From DASZHC01 sp035938215 (GTDB lineage: Bacteria > Verrucomicrobiota > Verrucomicrobiia > Chthoniobacterales > JAFAMB01): 43,648 bases of DNA. Below are positions 16,354-23,113 of this stretch, one piece after another. The first letter of the stretch is position 1, and every line of letters starts with the position of its first letter. The translations under genes and the position numbers were made by a program. The notes beneath the pieces are model-generated. The model did not search any database. It was not told the origin of the DNA and saw only the letters and a list, made by a program, of their open reading frames with translations. Location of the stretch: assembly GCA_035938215.1 (NCBI GenBank), contig DASZHC010000084.1:1-43648 (forward strand). Direction: 5' to 3'.

Positions 16354-16833
16354 ATGTCGACCAATTTTCCCACGCGACCAGAAAAACTAATTGAGCCGAC
16401 TCGATTCGCCATCGTTGCGAGCGAATACAATAGTGACTATGTGGATGGGTTGGTGAGCCACGCTATTGGCGAACTCAAAGTTATCGCTCCTCAAGCGGAT
16501 GCCTCTGTCGTGCGCGTGCCGGGATCCTTCGAGATCCCGATTGCCGTTCAATGGGTTGCCAAGTATCAAAATCCAGACGCGATCCTGGCTTTTGGCGTAA
16601 TTTTTGACGGCGAAACACTTCATGCTTCCTTAATCGCTACGGCGGTTACCGAAGCGCTTTTAGATATCAGCTTGACGCACGAGATCCCGATCTTGCACGA
16701 GGTGCTTGTCGTAAAAAACGACGAGCAAGCAAAGGCTCGTTGTTTGTCGCCGGAGATTAATCGAGGGACCGAGGCGGCGCGAGCCGCAGCACGCATTCTT
16801 CAGACTCTTCGCAAGATACGGAAGGGGGCATAA
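16354..16833 (+). CDS. ribH: 6,7-dimethyl-8-ribityllumazine synthase
   Basis: Condenses the DHBP-derived four-carbon unit with the pyrimidine to lumazine, the penultimate riboflavin step; normally an icosahedral or pentameric enzyme. The 159 residues are typical. Motifs: FAIVASEYN with substrate-stacking aromatic position, VRVPGSFEIPIA, FGVIFDGETLHASLIA with the family's catalytic His, and VLVVKNDEQAKARC where the phosphate-binding Arg lies. The ATG at 16354 is 16 bases after AAGGAG, a longer spacing than usual. Five bases separate it from nusB, so ribH and nusB are co-transcribed, a common pairing. Confidence 0.95.
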   Translation: MSTNFPTRPEKLIEPTRFAIVASEYNSDYVDGLVSHAIGELKVIAPQADASVVRVPGSFEIPIAVQWVAKYQNPDAILAFGVIFDGETLHASLIATAVTEALLDISLTHEIPILHEVLVVKNDEQAKARCLSPEINRGTEAARAAARILQTLRKIRKGA

Positions 16834-16838
16834 GATCG

Positions 16839-17282
16839 ATGGGCAAACGTCGAGAAGGAAGGGAGGTGGCACTTCAACTTCTGTTCAATTGGGATTTGAA
16901 CCTACGCGAGGCGCCACGGGCGAAGGATCTGGAACTGTTTTGGGAATTGCGCAACGTGGTCGCGGGGACCCGGTCCTTCGCCACAACCGTTCTCAACGGA
17001 GTCATCGCTAATCAAGGAGCAATCGACTCCAAAATTGCGAAGTACACGGCAAACTACGAGCTAAAACGAATCTCGGCCGTTGATCGGAATATCCTGCGAA
17101 TGGCAATTTATGAAATGCTGTACGCTGTCGATGTGCCGCCTATTGTTGCTATCAATGAAGCGATTGACATTGCCAAAAAATTCGGCACCGAAGAATCAGG
17201 AAAATTTGTCAACGGGGTATTGGATCGCGTGAAACTGGATCTCGACCGTCCTCTGAGGACTGCCTGCAACAAGACAGGCTAG
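16839..17282 (+). CDS. nusB: Transcription antitermination factor NusB
   Basis: Binds boxA RNA with S10 (NusE) for rRNA antitermination. The 147 residues carry the family signature: KRREGREVALQLLFNWDLN at the start, a central helix LKRISAVDRNILRMAIYEMLY, then PPIVAINEAIDIAKKFGTEESGKFVNGVLD. The C-terminal tail after the last helix is short and reaches into repeat sequence: the stop codon TAG at 17280-17282 lies within the GGCTAGC that opens the repeat element downstream. It sits five bases after ribH and about 200 bases before ftsY. Confidence 0.95.
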   Translation: MGKRREGREVALQLLFNWDLNLREAPRAKDLELFWELRNVVAGTRSFATTVLNGVIANQGAIDSKIAKYTANYELKRISAVDRNILRMAIYEMLYAVDVPPIVAINEAIDIAKKFGTEESGKFVNGVLDRVKLDLDRPLRTACNKTG

Positions 17283-17443
17283 CGAGTGTTCACAAATACC
17301 TGAGGCTCTGTAACTCGTGCGAAGAACTTGGGATGGCGCAGATAACTCTGTAGGAGACGTGGTAGGGGCGGATCTCCGAGCCGCCCGTCGAGAACCGAAC
17401 TGCCGGCCCGAAACCGGCCGGCTCGGAGATCCGGCCCTACCAA
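17277..17443 (+). repeat. Composite repeat element A with two REP-like hairpins in inverted order
   Basis: Starts in the nusB stop codon with GGCTAGCGAGTGTTCACAAA and continues for about 55 bases that recur at 20231 (element B). Then two REP-like units face each other: GGTAGGGGCGG...CCGCCC at 17361-17386 (loop atctccgag) and GGCCGG...CCGGCC plus CTACC at 17416-17441 (loop ctcggagat). The pair also forms a larger inverted repeat of about 25 bases per arm. It fills most of the nusB-ftsY spacer. The paired arrangement is like a BIME in enterobacteria. Confidence 0.75.
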
Positions 17444-17485
17444 CGCCGCAATCTGCAACCAGTTTAGCTTTTCAAGGATTCTAAA

Positions 17486-18337
17486 GTGATGGCGATCGGA
17501 TTTTTCAAGAACCTGATCCAACGATTCAGCGGCAGAGAAGTCGATTGGGAAGAACTGGAAGAGACTTTGATCCAATCCGATCTCGGCGTGCCAATGACGC
17601 TTCAGATCATTGAAAACTTGCAGCAGAGTAAGCGCAGGATCACGGCTACCGATATTGTCCAGGTCACGCGTTCTTATATCGAGCAAACGTTTCCCTTAGC
17701 CAACTCGAAGCTTCGTCCGTTGCCGAATCGACCGAAAGTGATCCTTTTGGTTGGCGTCAACGGTACCGGGAAAACGACTTCAGCTGCAAAGCTGGCGAAT
17801 CTGCTGAAAAAAGATCGCCATTCGGTGATGCTGGCAGCTGCCGATACGTTTCGAGCTGCGGCAATCGAACAGCTGCAGATCTGGGCCGATCGGCTGCAAG
17901 TGCCCATTGTTACGGGCGAATACAGCGCGGATCCTGCCGCTCTGTGTTATGACGCCTATGCCGCGGCAAACAAGCGCAACATCGAGTTCCTCATTTGCGA
18001 CACGGCGGGTCGGCTGCATACGAAGCACAACTTGATGCAGGAATTGGGCAAGGTCGTTCGTACGTTACAGAAGCAGGATGAACAAGCTCCGGACGAATGT
18101 CTGTTGGTGGTTGACGCAACGACCGGTAGCAACGCCCTTGTTCAATCCAGAGAATTCAAGCAGGCAATCGGATTGACGGGATTGGTCGTCACGAAACTCG
18201 ATGGATCAGGCAAAGCCGGCATTGTCGTTGCCATCCAGAACGAACTTGGAATTCCACCACGCTTTATTGGAACCGGCGAAAAGGTGACCGATTTTCAGTA
18301 CTTCGATAAGGACAGCTTTGTTTCGACCCTTTTGTAG
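17486..18337 (+). CDS. ftsY: Signal recognition particle receptor FtsY (NG domains)
   Basis: GTPase that docks SRP-ribosome complexes at the inner membrane. The 283 residues contain only the N and G domains; the acidic A domain of E. coli FtsY is absent, as in many phyla. The N domain has the DWEELEETLIQSDLGV helix. G-domain motifs: P-loop GVNGTGKTTSAAKLA, AADTFRAAAIEQL, DTAGRLHTKHNLMQEL, VTKLDGSGKAG and FIGTGEKVTDFQYFD. The first ATG is followed directly by a second one (17489), either of which could be the start. It follows repeat element A, so it may have its own promoter. Confidence 0.95.
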   Translation: MMAIGFFKNLIQRFSGREVDWEELEETLIQSDLGVPMTLQIIENLQQSKRRITATDIVQVTRSYIEQTFPLANSKLRPLPNRPKVILLVGVNGTGKTTSAAKLANLLKKDRHSVMLAAADTFRAAAIEQLQIWADRLQVPIVTGEYSADPAALCYDAYAAANKRNIEFLICDTAGRLHTKHNLMQELGKVVRTLQKQDEQAPDECLLVVDATTGSNALVQSREFKQAIGLTGLVVTKLDGSGKAGIVVAIQNELGIPPRFIGTGEKVTDFQYFDKDSFVSTLL

Positions 18338-18456
18338 GAGTTCGGCTGCAATCGTCCTGGCGGCTACCAATTGATCTTTGTCTGCAGTGTCCGCCCCGCT
18401 TAAAATATACTAGTCGCACACAAGGGACAGAACCGCGAAACCGAGGAGAGAAACAT

Positions 18457-18988
18457 ATGAGTGTTGAAATGAATCCCACAACCGGCTTGCGCGTCGACCT
18501 CTTGGGAACCAACGGTGGAGTTTCTGACATCGCCGCAAGAGGCGAGCATTGATTTCTGTGTGCTGAGGGGAGTGATCCCGCCCAGCGTCTCAGTACCGCT
18601 TCACAGCCACCCTGACACGGAGGACTTTTTTGTCATCTCCGGCGAGGTACAGGCGCTGAGGCAAGGCACACATGGATACGAGTGGATTGTGGTGAAAGCG
18701 GGGGATCACCTCCACGTGCCCGGTGGCGAACGGCACGGCTGGCGGAATGTTTCCAGCGGGCCTTTGGTCGCATTCATCATCACGACCACAAGACTGGGAC
18801 AATTCTTTCAGGAGGTGGGAAGACCGATGGCCGACACGCCTCAACCAGTGACGGCCGGGGATCTTGCGCACTTCCTTGCGCACTACGAGACCGTATCCGC
18901 AAAATATGGTTACTGGAATGCCACTCCCGAAGAGAACGCAGCGGTCGGGATAGGTTTCTCTCAAGGAACTGGTCATGGAAGCGCTTGA
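18457..18988 (+). pseudogene. Cupin-domain protein, frameshifted near its start
   Basis: A strong GAGGAGA ribosome site at 18443 precedes the ATG at 18457, which encodes MSVEMNPTTGLRVDLLGTN and then stops at TGA after 31 codons. The cupin continues in the +1 frame from GTG 18515: VEFLTSPQEASIDFCVLRG, PLHSHPDTEDFFVISGEV (first cupin motif with HxH and Glu), HVPGGERHGWRN (second motif) and TTRLGQFFQEVGRPM. Removing one G of the GG at 18514-18515 would restore LGTN-VEFL. Either a recent one-base insertion or a sequencing/assembly error explains this. The rest is undamaged, which favours a recent or artefactual break. The family binds a metal and is often a small-molecule oxygenase or isomerase; the substrate is unknown. 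Confidence 0.8.
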
Positions 18989-19001
18989 GGGGCAAAGAGT
19001 T

Positions 19002-19071
19002 AGCCTGGAAATTTCACGAGCCAAATCGCTCGCGGAATTTCCAGGCTCTGGAGCCGCTCAGGAAGCGGCTC
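19002..19071. terminator. Two tandem hairpins between the cupin gene and the respiratory operon
   Basis: The first stem is AGCCTGGAAATT at 19002 against AATTTCCAGGCT ending 19047 (12 pairs, with an inner GAGC/GCTC). The second is GAGCCGCT/AGCGGCTC at 19051-19071 with a five-base loop. They lie just after the cupin stop and ahead of the convergent operon end. No clear U-tract follows on either strand, so bidirectional terminator function is likely but not certain. Confidence 0.5.
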
Positions 19072-19226
19072 GGAAGAGAATGGGACTTAATTAAATCCAG
19101 ACAGAACAGAGTGAAGTGAATTCTTTGTTCCTCGTTTGTATTACTTTCTGTCGGCTTTGTTGTGGTTTGCGACGATTCTCAATTCCATGGCCTCCCGCTT
19201 GTTTGCGATGTGTGGCTTTTGGGACT

Positions 19227-19255
19227 CCGGTCCACTCGGAGATCGGACCCTACCA
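19227..19255 (-). repeat. REP-like hairpin unit 4
   Basis: Reads GGTCC, loop-side ctcggagat, GGACC and then CTACCA on the plus strand, i.e. the reverse orientation of unit 1. The stem is five pairs plus a mismatch. Same loop and CTACC/GGTAG border as the other units. Confidence 0.7.
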
Positions 19256-19314
19256 GGCTCTAACGCGCGTGCGAACAGGGAACGCAGGTTCCTTGAGAGC
19301 AAGCGCCGAGGAAT

Positions 19315-19572
19315 TCAGTTCGCCCGAACAGAGACGACTTCTCGGCTGGCCTCGATCCTGCGGCACGACCGAACGATCATCAGGATCATCCCGCCCATGA
19401 TGGTTGCAACGCTGAAGAGCATAAATAGAACGCTCCACGAGAAACCAGCGCTGATTCCGCTTACTCCGGATGCACCGGCGACATTTGAAGGCTCCTTGCA
19501 TCCGGGACACGCCATCAGAGAAGGGACAAAATTCATCAAAAAGAGGCTGAGCCACACAAATGAGCGGAGCAT
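19315..19572 (-). CDS. Small CPGCK membrane protein or lipoprotein at the end of the oxidase operon
   Basis: The 85 residues start with a signal-like hydrophobic segment ending LMACPGCK; the Cys after LMA could be a lipobox, although the -2 Met is not ideal. The CPGC pair could bind copper or form a disulphide. A second hydrophobic segment (WSVLFMLFSVATIMGGMIL) is followed by a basic tail, so the protein has one transmembrane helix plus an anchor. It lies 14 bases after the Sco homologue in the same direction, at the 3' end of the ACIII-caa3 operon, which suggests an assembly or accessory role. I do not recognise a named family. Confidence 0.65.
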   Translation of the reverse strand: MLRSFVWLSLFLMNFVPSLMACPGCKEPSNVAGASGVSGISAGFSWSVLFMLFSVATIMGGMILMIVRSCRRIEASREVVSVRAN

Positions 19573-19586
19573 GATGAGAATCTCAA

Positions 19587-20243
19587 TTATTTCTCGCTCG
19601 CGCGCAAGAGGCTTCCGAGGTCAGTCAGCAGTCTTTGGACCACCTCCACAGATGAGCCATCGTAGCACGCTCGAATCATGCCATCTCCATCAACGAGAGC
19701 AAAAGTTGTCGTTCCAAAATGAACGGGCTCGCTACCGGACGCTTTCGCCTCCGCGTGAAATCCAGTTCTTCTAATGTCGTCTATTCGCCTCCTGTCGCCA
19801 GTCACAAACCGCCATCGTACGGAGGCCTCATAATGTTGCGCATAGCGCTTCAACACGCTTGGTGTGTCGTACTCAGGATCGAGAGTGAAGCTGACCAGCC
19901 TCAGGATATCGCTTCCGGAGAAATTCCGATCGAGTTCGGCAAAGTGGCTGCTCAGCACCGCATAAGGCCCCGGGCATCGTGTACAGATGAAGTCTGCAAC
20001 CCAGATCTTTCCTTTTAACTCACCCATTCCCAACGGATGACCGTCCTGGTCAGTGAGTACGAAATCGGGCACCTTGCCTATTCTTGGAAGCGGGGCCGCA
20101 CCCCTCGTTTCGGCTAGTCTCCAGGATCTATAGGAAAAGAATATCGCTATCACGAGGGCTGCAAGAACAAGAATCCCGAATAGTTTTCCCCTTTGAGCAC
20201 CGGGCCGGGACAACAATCGGAACAATGACTGGCTAGCATTCAC
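19587..20243 (-). CDS. Sco1/SenC-like copper chaperone with altered cysteine motif
   Basis: Sco proteins deliver copper to the CuA site of cytochrome oxidase subunit II. The 218 residues have a membrane anchor at 19-37 and a thioredoxin fold with PDFVLTDQDGHPL, GKIWVADFICTRCPGP, VSFTLDPEYDTP, WRFVTGDRR and VHFGTTTFALVDGDG. The canonical site is CPxxC plus a His. Here C90-P is present and H175 is in place, but the second Cys is Y94; instead another Cys, C87, lies three residues upstream, giving CTRC, a thioredoxin-like CxxC. The ATG at 20243 lies in repeat element B's border. It is in the operon 195 bases after ctaE. It could be a copper chaperone with a rearranged site or a thiol reductase for CuA cysteines. 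Confidence 0.85.
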   Translation of the reverse strand: MNASQSLFRLLSRPGAQRGKLFGILVLAALVIAIFFSYRSWRLAETRGAAPLPRIGKVPDFVLTDQDGHPLGMGELKGKIWVADFICTRCPGPYAVLSSHFAELDRNFSGSDILRLVSFTLDPEYDTPSVLKRYAQHYEASVRWRFVTGDRRRIDDIRRTGFHAEAKASGSEPVHFGTTTFALVDGDGMIRACYDGSSVEVVQRLLTDLGSLLRASEK

Positions 20244-20386
20244 AAATACCTGAAGCTATGTAACTTGCGCGATGAAGTTGGGTTCTCCGGTCTATCACAC
20301 CTTCGGCGTGGTCCCCAGTTGTTACCTCCTGAAAATGCCGTAATTGCAGACGTTTCAACGGCCGCCTCCGAGATGCGGCCCTACCA
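20231..20386 (+). repeat. Composite repeat element B with REP-like hairpin unit 5
   Basis: Starts GGCTAGCATTCACAAATACC and follows element A for about 55 bases (three-base gap after GGCTAGC, then scattered mismatches up to ttggg). It ends in a REP-like unit at 20360-20386: stem GGCCGC/GCGGCC, loop ctccgagat, then CTACCA. The element occupies the ctaE-sco spacer, and its left border includes the sco start codon on the other strand. Confidence 0.7.
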
Positions 20387-20438
20387 GTCCGACCCAGTTG
20401 ACAGACCGTCAAAACGATGGTTAGTCGGCGCGGCCTCG

Positions 20439-21029
20439 CTACAAAATATACAAAATCGTGAAGAGGAACACCCAAACAATGTCAACGAAGTGCCAATACA
20501 AACCTGTGCAGTCAAGAAAACCGTGCTGCCTCGGAGTGACTTTCCCTGTGAGCGCCCTGATCAATGCAGTGATGAGCAAGATCACACCAATTAGAACGTG
20601 AAGACCGTGAAAACCGGTCAGCACGAAGAAGCAAGAGCCCATGATACCTGCAGTGTTGAACCAGAACCCCTCACTACGGAGACTGGCCCACTCAAGAGCC
20701 TGATTGGTCAAAAACGCGGCACCCAAAAGGATTGTAAGCAACAACAGAAGTTTGCCGCCTTTGCCTCTCTTGATTAATCCACTCTCGGCAAAGTGGAGAG
20801 TGAAGCTGCTGCTAATCAGACATAGGGTTGCCACGATCGTTTTGACCATCGTTTCCACGTTCTTCAGCGCTTCGGGCATCTCCCAGCCGCCTCCAGCTCC
20901 TCCGCGCAGCACCATGTAACCCCCGATCAATCCAGAAAAGAGCATCGCTTCGGAGGCAAGGAACGTTAACATTCCAAAACGAACGATGTCAGGACCCTCG
21001 TTGTGAACTGTCGTGGCGGGAGCGTGCAT
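20439..21029 (-). CDS. ctaE: Cytochrome c oxidase subunit III
   Basis: Membrane subunit of the caa3-type oxidase, stabilising subunit I and lining the oxygen path. From the ATG at 21029 it has 196 residues and five hydrophobic segments, the short form common in caa3/caa-type oxidases. Motifs: VRFGMLTFLASEAMLFSGL, the lipid-cleft Glu in LASEAM, FWFNTAGIMGSCFFVLTGFHGLHV and GLYWHFVDIVWVFLF, the family hallmark. An earlier in-frame ATG at 21062 would overlap the upstream small gene, so 21029, two bases after that gene's stop, is preferred. Confidence 0.93.
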   Translation of the reverse strand: MHAPATTVHNEGPDIVRFGMLTFLASEAMLFSGLIGGYMVLRGGAGGGWEMPEALKNVETMVKTIVATLCLISSSFTLHFAESGLIKRGKGGKLLLLLTILLGAAFLTNQALEWASLRSEGFWFNTAGIMGSCFFVLTGFHGLHVLIGVILLITALIRALTGKVTPRQHGFLDCTGLYWHFVDIVWVFLFTILYIL

Positions 21030-21031
21030 GG

Positions 21032-21148
21032 TCAGATCTTTTGATAGATTGAGAGTTTCCAAAGAATCACGATTGCGCAGAGCGTGAGAGCGAAAATGAC
21101 AATGGCAATAAGAAGGCGTCGATTTTTCTTACGAAGATTTTCATCCAT
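21032..21148 (-). CDS. 38-residue single-pass membrane peptide of the oxidase operon
   Basis: Reads MDENLRKKNRRLLIAI, then a hydrophobic helix (VIFALTLCAIVILW) and a short KLSIYQKI tail. The start ATG shares one base with the ctaB stop (TGATG), and its stop is two bases before the ctaE start, so it fits the operon spacing exactly. A basic N-terminus then one helix predicts an N-in topology. Small one-helix proteins of similar shape occur in cox operons as subunit IV-like or assembly factors; which one this is cannot be said from sequence. Missed by most length cut-offs. Confidence 0.7.
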   Translation of the reverse strand: MDENLRKKNRRLLIAIVIFALTLCAIVILWKLSIYQKI

Positions 21149-22065
21149 CAGGAACGGGTAACCACGAGTGCCGCCATCGTCACCGGCAGATAAATAATCG
21201 AAGCCACGAACAACCGGCGGGCAGCTTGTTCGGTACCGGTAATTGCGAATCGAAATGACATCCAGATAAAATATCCTCCGGCGATGAGCGCAATGGGAAG
21301 ATACCAGAAAGTCGTGAGTTCAAGCACCAGGGGCAGCAAACTGACGGACGTCAAACCCATCGTATAGATAAGGGCCTGACGCCCGGTCAGACTGCCGTCC
21401 GGATCGGAGCCGGTCAGCATGACAAAACCGGCTTTCTTATAATCCTCTCGGTACAGCCATGAGATCGCAAGAAAGTGAGGCATCTGCCAGAGGAACAGAA
21501 TGGCGAATAGAATCCAACTTTCAAAATCAGCGTGCCCGCGCGCCGCGGTCCAACCAATAACCGGAGGAAGAGCACCCGGGATCGCCCCCACGATCGTGTT
21601 TAAAGTCGTGATTCTTTTGAGCGGAGTGTATACAAAAACATAGGTTCCAATCGTGATCGCGGTCAGAATGCCGGCATAAAAGTTGATTGCCAAACTGAGC
21701 CACAAAATCCCTGCGGCCGAACAGAAAATCCCGATGACCAATGCCTCATCAACCGTCATTCGACGTCCGGGCAAAGGACGATCGCGCGTTCTACGCATCC
21801 GGGCATCGAGCTCTACTTCAAAGACTTGGTTCAACGCCGCAGCCCCGGAAGCGGCGAGAGCCGTGCCGCAAAGTGTCTGGACAAAAGACAGCAGATTAAT
21901 CGGGCCACGCCAACCGAGCAAAAAACCTACGGCTGTCGTAATCAGCACCATGAACGTGATTCTCGCCTTGCACAGTTCCGAGACATCCGATACCCAGTGG
22001 CGGGCGTGAGGCCCGTTGGCGTTGGGTAATCCGGTTAGTCGCGGCTTGTGGGTGAGTGCGCTCAC
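21148..22065 (-). CDS. ctaB: Protohaem IX farnesyltransferase (haem O synthase)
   Basis: Adds a farnesyl group to haem B to give haem O, the precursor of haem A. I place the start at GTG 22065, which overlaps the ctaA stop (GTGA) and gives 305 residues; the open frame continues upstream into ctaA but that part is not family sequence. UbiA-type motifs: ALNQVFEVELDARMRRTRDRPLPG (the NxxxDxxxD prenyl-diphosphate site; first block) and YREDYKKAGFVML (second Asp block). Eight or nine hydrophobic segments follow the expected spacing. Lies between ctaA and the small membrane peptide. Confidence 0.93.
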   Translation of the reverse strand: MSALTHKPRLTGLPNANGPHARHWVSDVSELCKARITFMVLITTAVGFLLGWRGPINLLSFVQTLCGTALAASGAAALNQVFEVELDARMRRTRDRPLPGRRMTVDEALVIGIFCSAAGILWLSLAINFYAGILTAITIGTYVFVYTPLKRITTLNTIVGAIPGALPPVIGWTAARGHADFESWILFAILFLWQMPHFLAISWLYREDYKKAGFVMLTGSDPDGSLTGRQALIYTMGLTSVSLLPLVLELTTFWYLPIALIAGGYFIWMSFRFAITGTEQAARRLFVASIIYLPVTMAALVVTRS

Positions 22066-23108
22066 GCTTGTGCGACCTCTTTTTGTTTGGCATCGACCCA
22101 GCCGTTGTTTGCGCCTGTGTTTCGAGCCGCGATCGCCGACAAAATGACGCTGAGCAACACTCCGGTCATCAGAATCAGCGCGCCGACAAAAACGTGCGCG
22201 GTTGCAACGTCGGCGGCTTTGTTGCTCCAGATGGTCCATGCCCCGAGCCCAAACTGGATAAGCACCAGAATCGACCAGAAGCCGGCTGCCAACCGGATTC
22301 GACGCGCGAGTTCGCGGTGACGGATCATGCCAACGGCAACGGATGTAAGCGCTATTACGATCACTGCCGCCAAGACTCTGTGGACAAACTGTAGAAGAAT
22401 AAGGCCGGCGGAAATCGGCGGTTGAGCCTCCTGCGAAACGCGTACTTCGTTAATTGCCGCAATTGAAGCAGCGTTAACCGGCGGCAATATGCCGCCGTAA
22501 ACCGTGGGAAAATCCGGGATAGACAAGCCGGCGTGAGAGTGACGCATTGAGGCACCCAGTGCCAACTGGACGAACACCACGATTGTTACCCCGACGGTCC
22601 ACGACCTCAGGCGGCGAACGGCGTTGCCGTCGGCCACAGCTTTGATCTCGCTCCAGAACCTGGAAGTAACAAGGGCGATCGCTGCCGTAAGGCAGAAAAA
22701 ACTCTGTGCAAGGCATCCGTGAAATAGTCCAAGCAGAGCGTTGTGCTCGGTAACACGCAACCCGCCTAAGACTCCTTGAACAATCACAGCTAACACGGCG
22801 ACTCCAGCGAGCCACTTCACCCATCGCCTTTGCTCGATCACGAGTGTCATCCCACAAAGGACGAGCGTCATAAGACCAACAGCGCTCGCAATGAGGCGAT
22901 GAGTATGCTCAAAAAACACTCCTCCCACCCATCGCGAAACCGGAAAGAGGAACATGCTGTAGCCAAAGCTGTTGGGCCAGTCCGGAACGGCCATTCCAGC
23001 TTCATGACTCGTTACCAGACCGCCGCTGCAGATGAGAATTAAAACACTACAAGCAACAAAAAAAGCGAACCAGTGCAGGAGCCGATTTGCAAGGCCGGGT
23101 GTTCCCAT
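22062..23108 (-). CDS. ctaA: Haem A synthase (CtaA/COX15)
   Basis: Oxidises the C8 methyl of haem O to formyl, giving haem A for subunit I. The 348 residues have eight hydrophobic segments in two four-helix halves, each with the expected His: EHTHRLIASAVG and NALLGLFHGCLAQ in the first half, FVHRVLAAVIV and TAHVFVGALIL in the second. VTSHEAGMAVPDWPNSFG and HSHAGLSIPDFP are the paired signature loops. It starts five bases after ctaD ends and overlaps ctaB by four bases. A typical COX15-type length for this phylum. Confidence 0.93.
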   Translation of the reverse strand: MGTPGLANRLLHWFAFFVACSVLILICSGGLVTSHEAGMAVPDWPNSFGYSMFLFPVSRWVGGVFFEHTHRLIASAVGLMTLVLCGMTLVIEQRRWVKWLAGVAVLAVIVQGVLGGLRVTEHNALLGLFHGCLAQSFFCLTAAIALVTSRFWSEIKAVADGNAVRRLRSWTVGVTIVVFVQLALGASMRHSHAGLSIPDFPTVYGGILPPVNAASIAAINEVRVSQEAQPPISAGLILLQFVHRVLAAVIVIALTSVAVGMIRHRELARRIRLAAGFWSILVLIQFGLGAWTIWSNKAADVATAHVFVGALILMTGVLLSVILSAIAARNTGANNGWVDAKQKEVAQA

Positions 23109-23113
23109 TGAAT

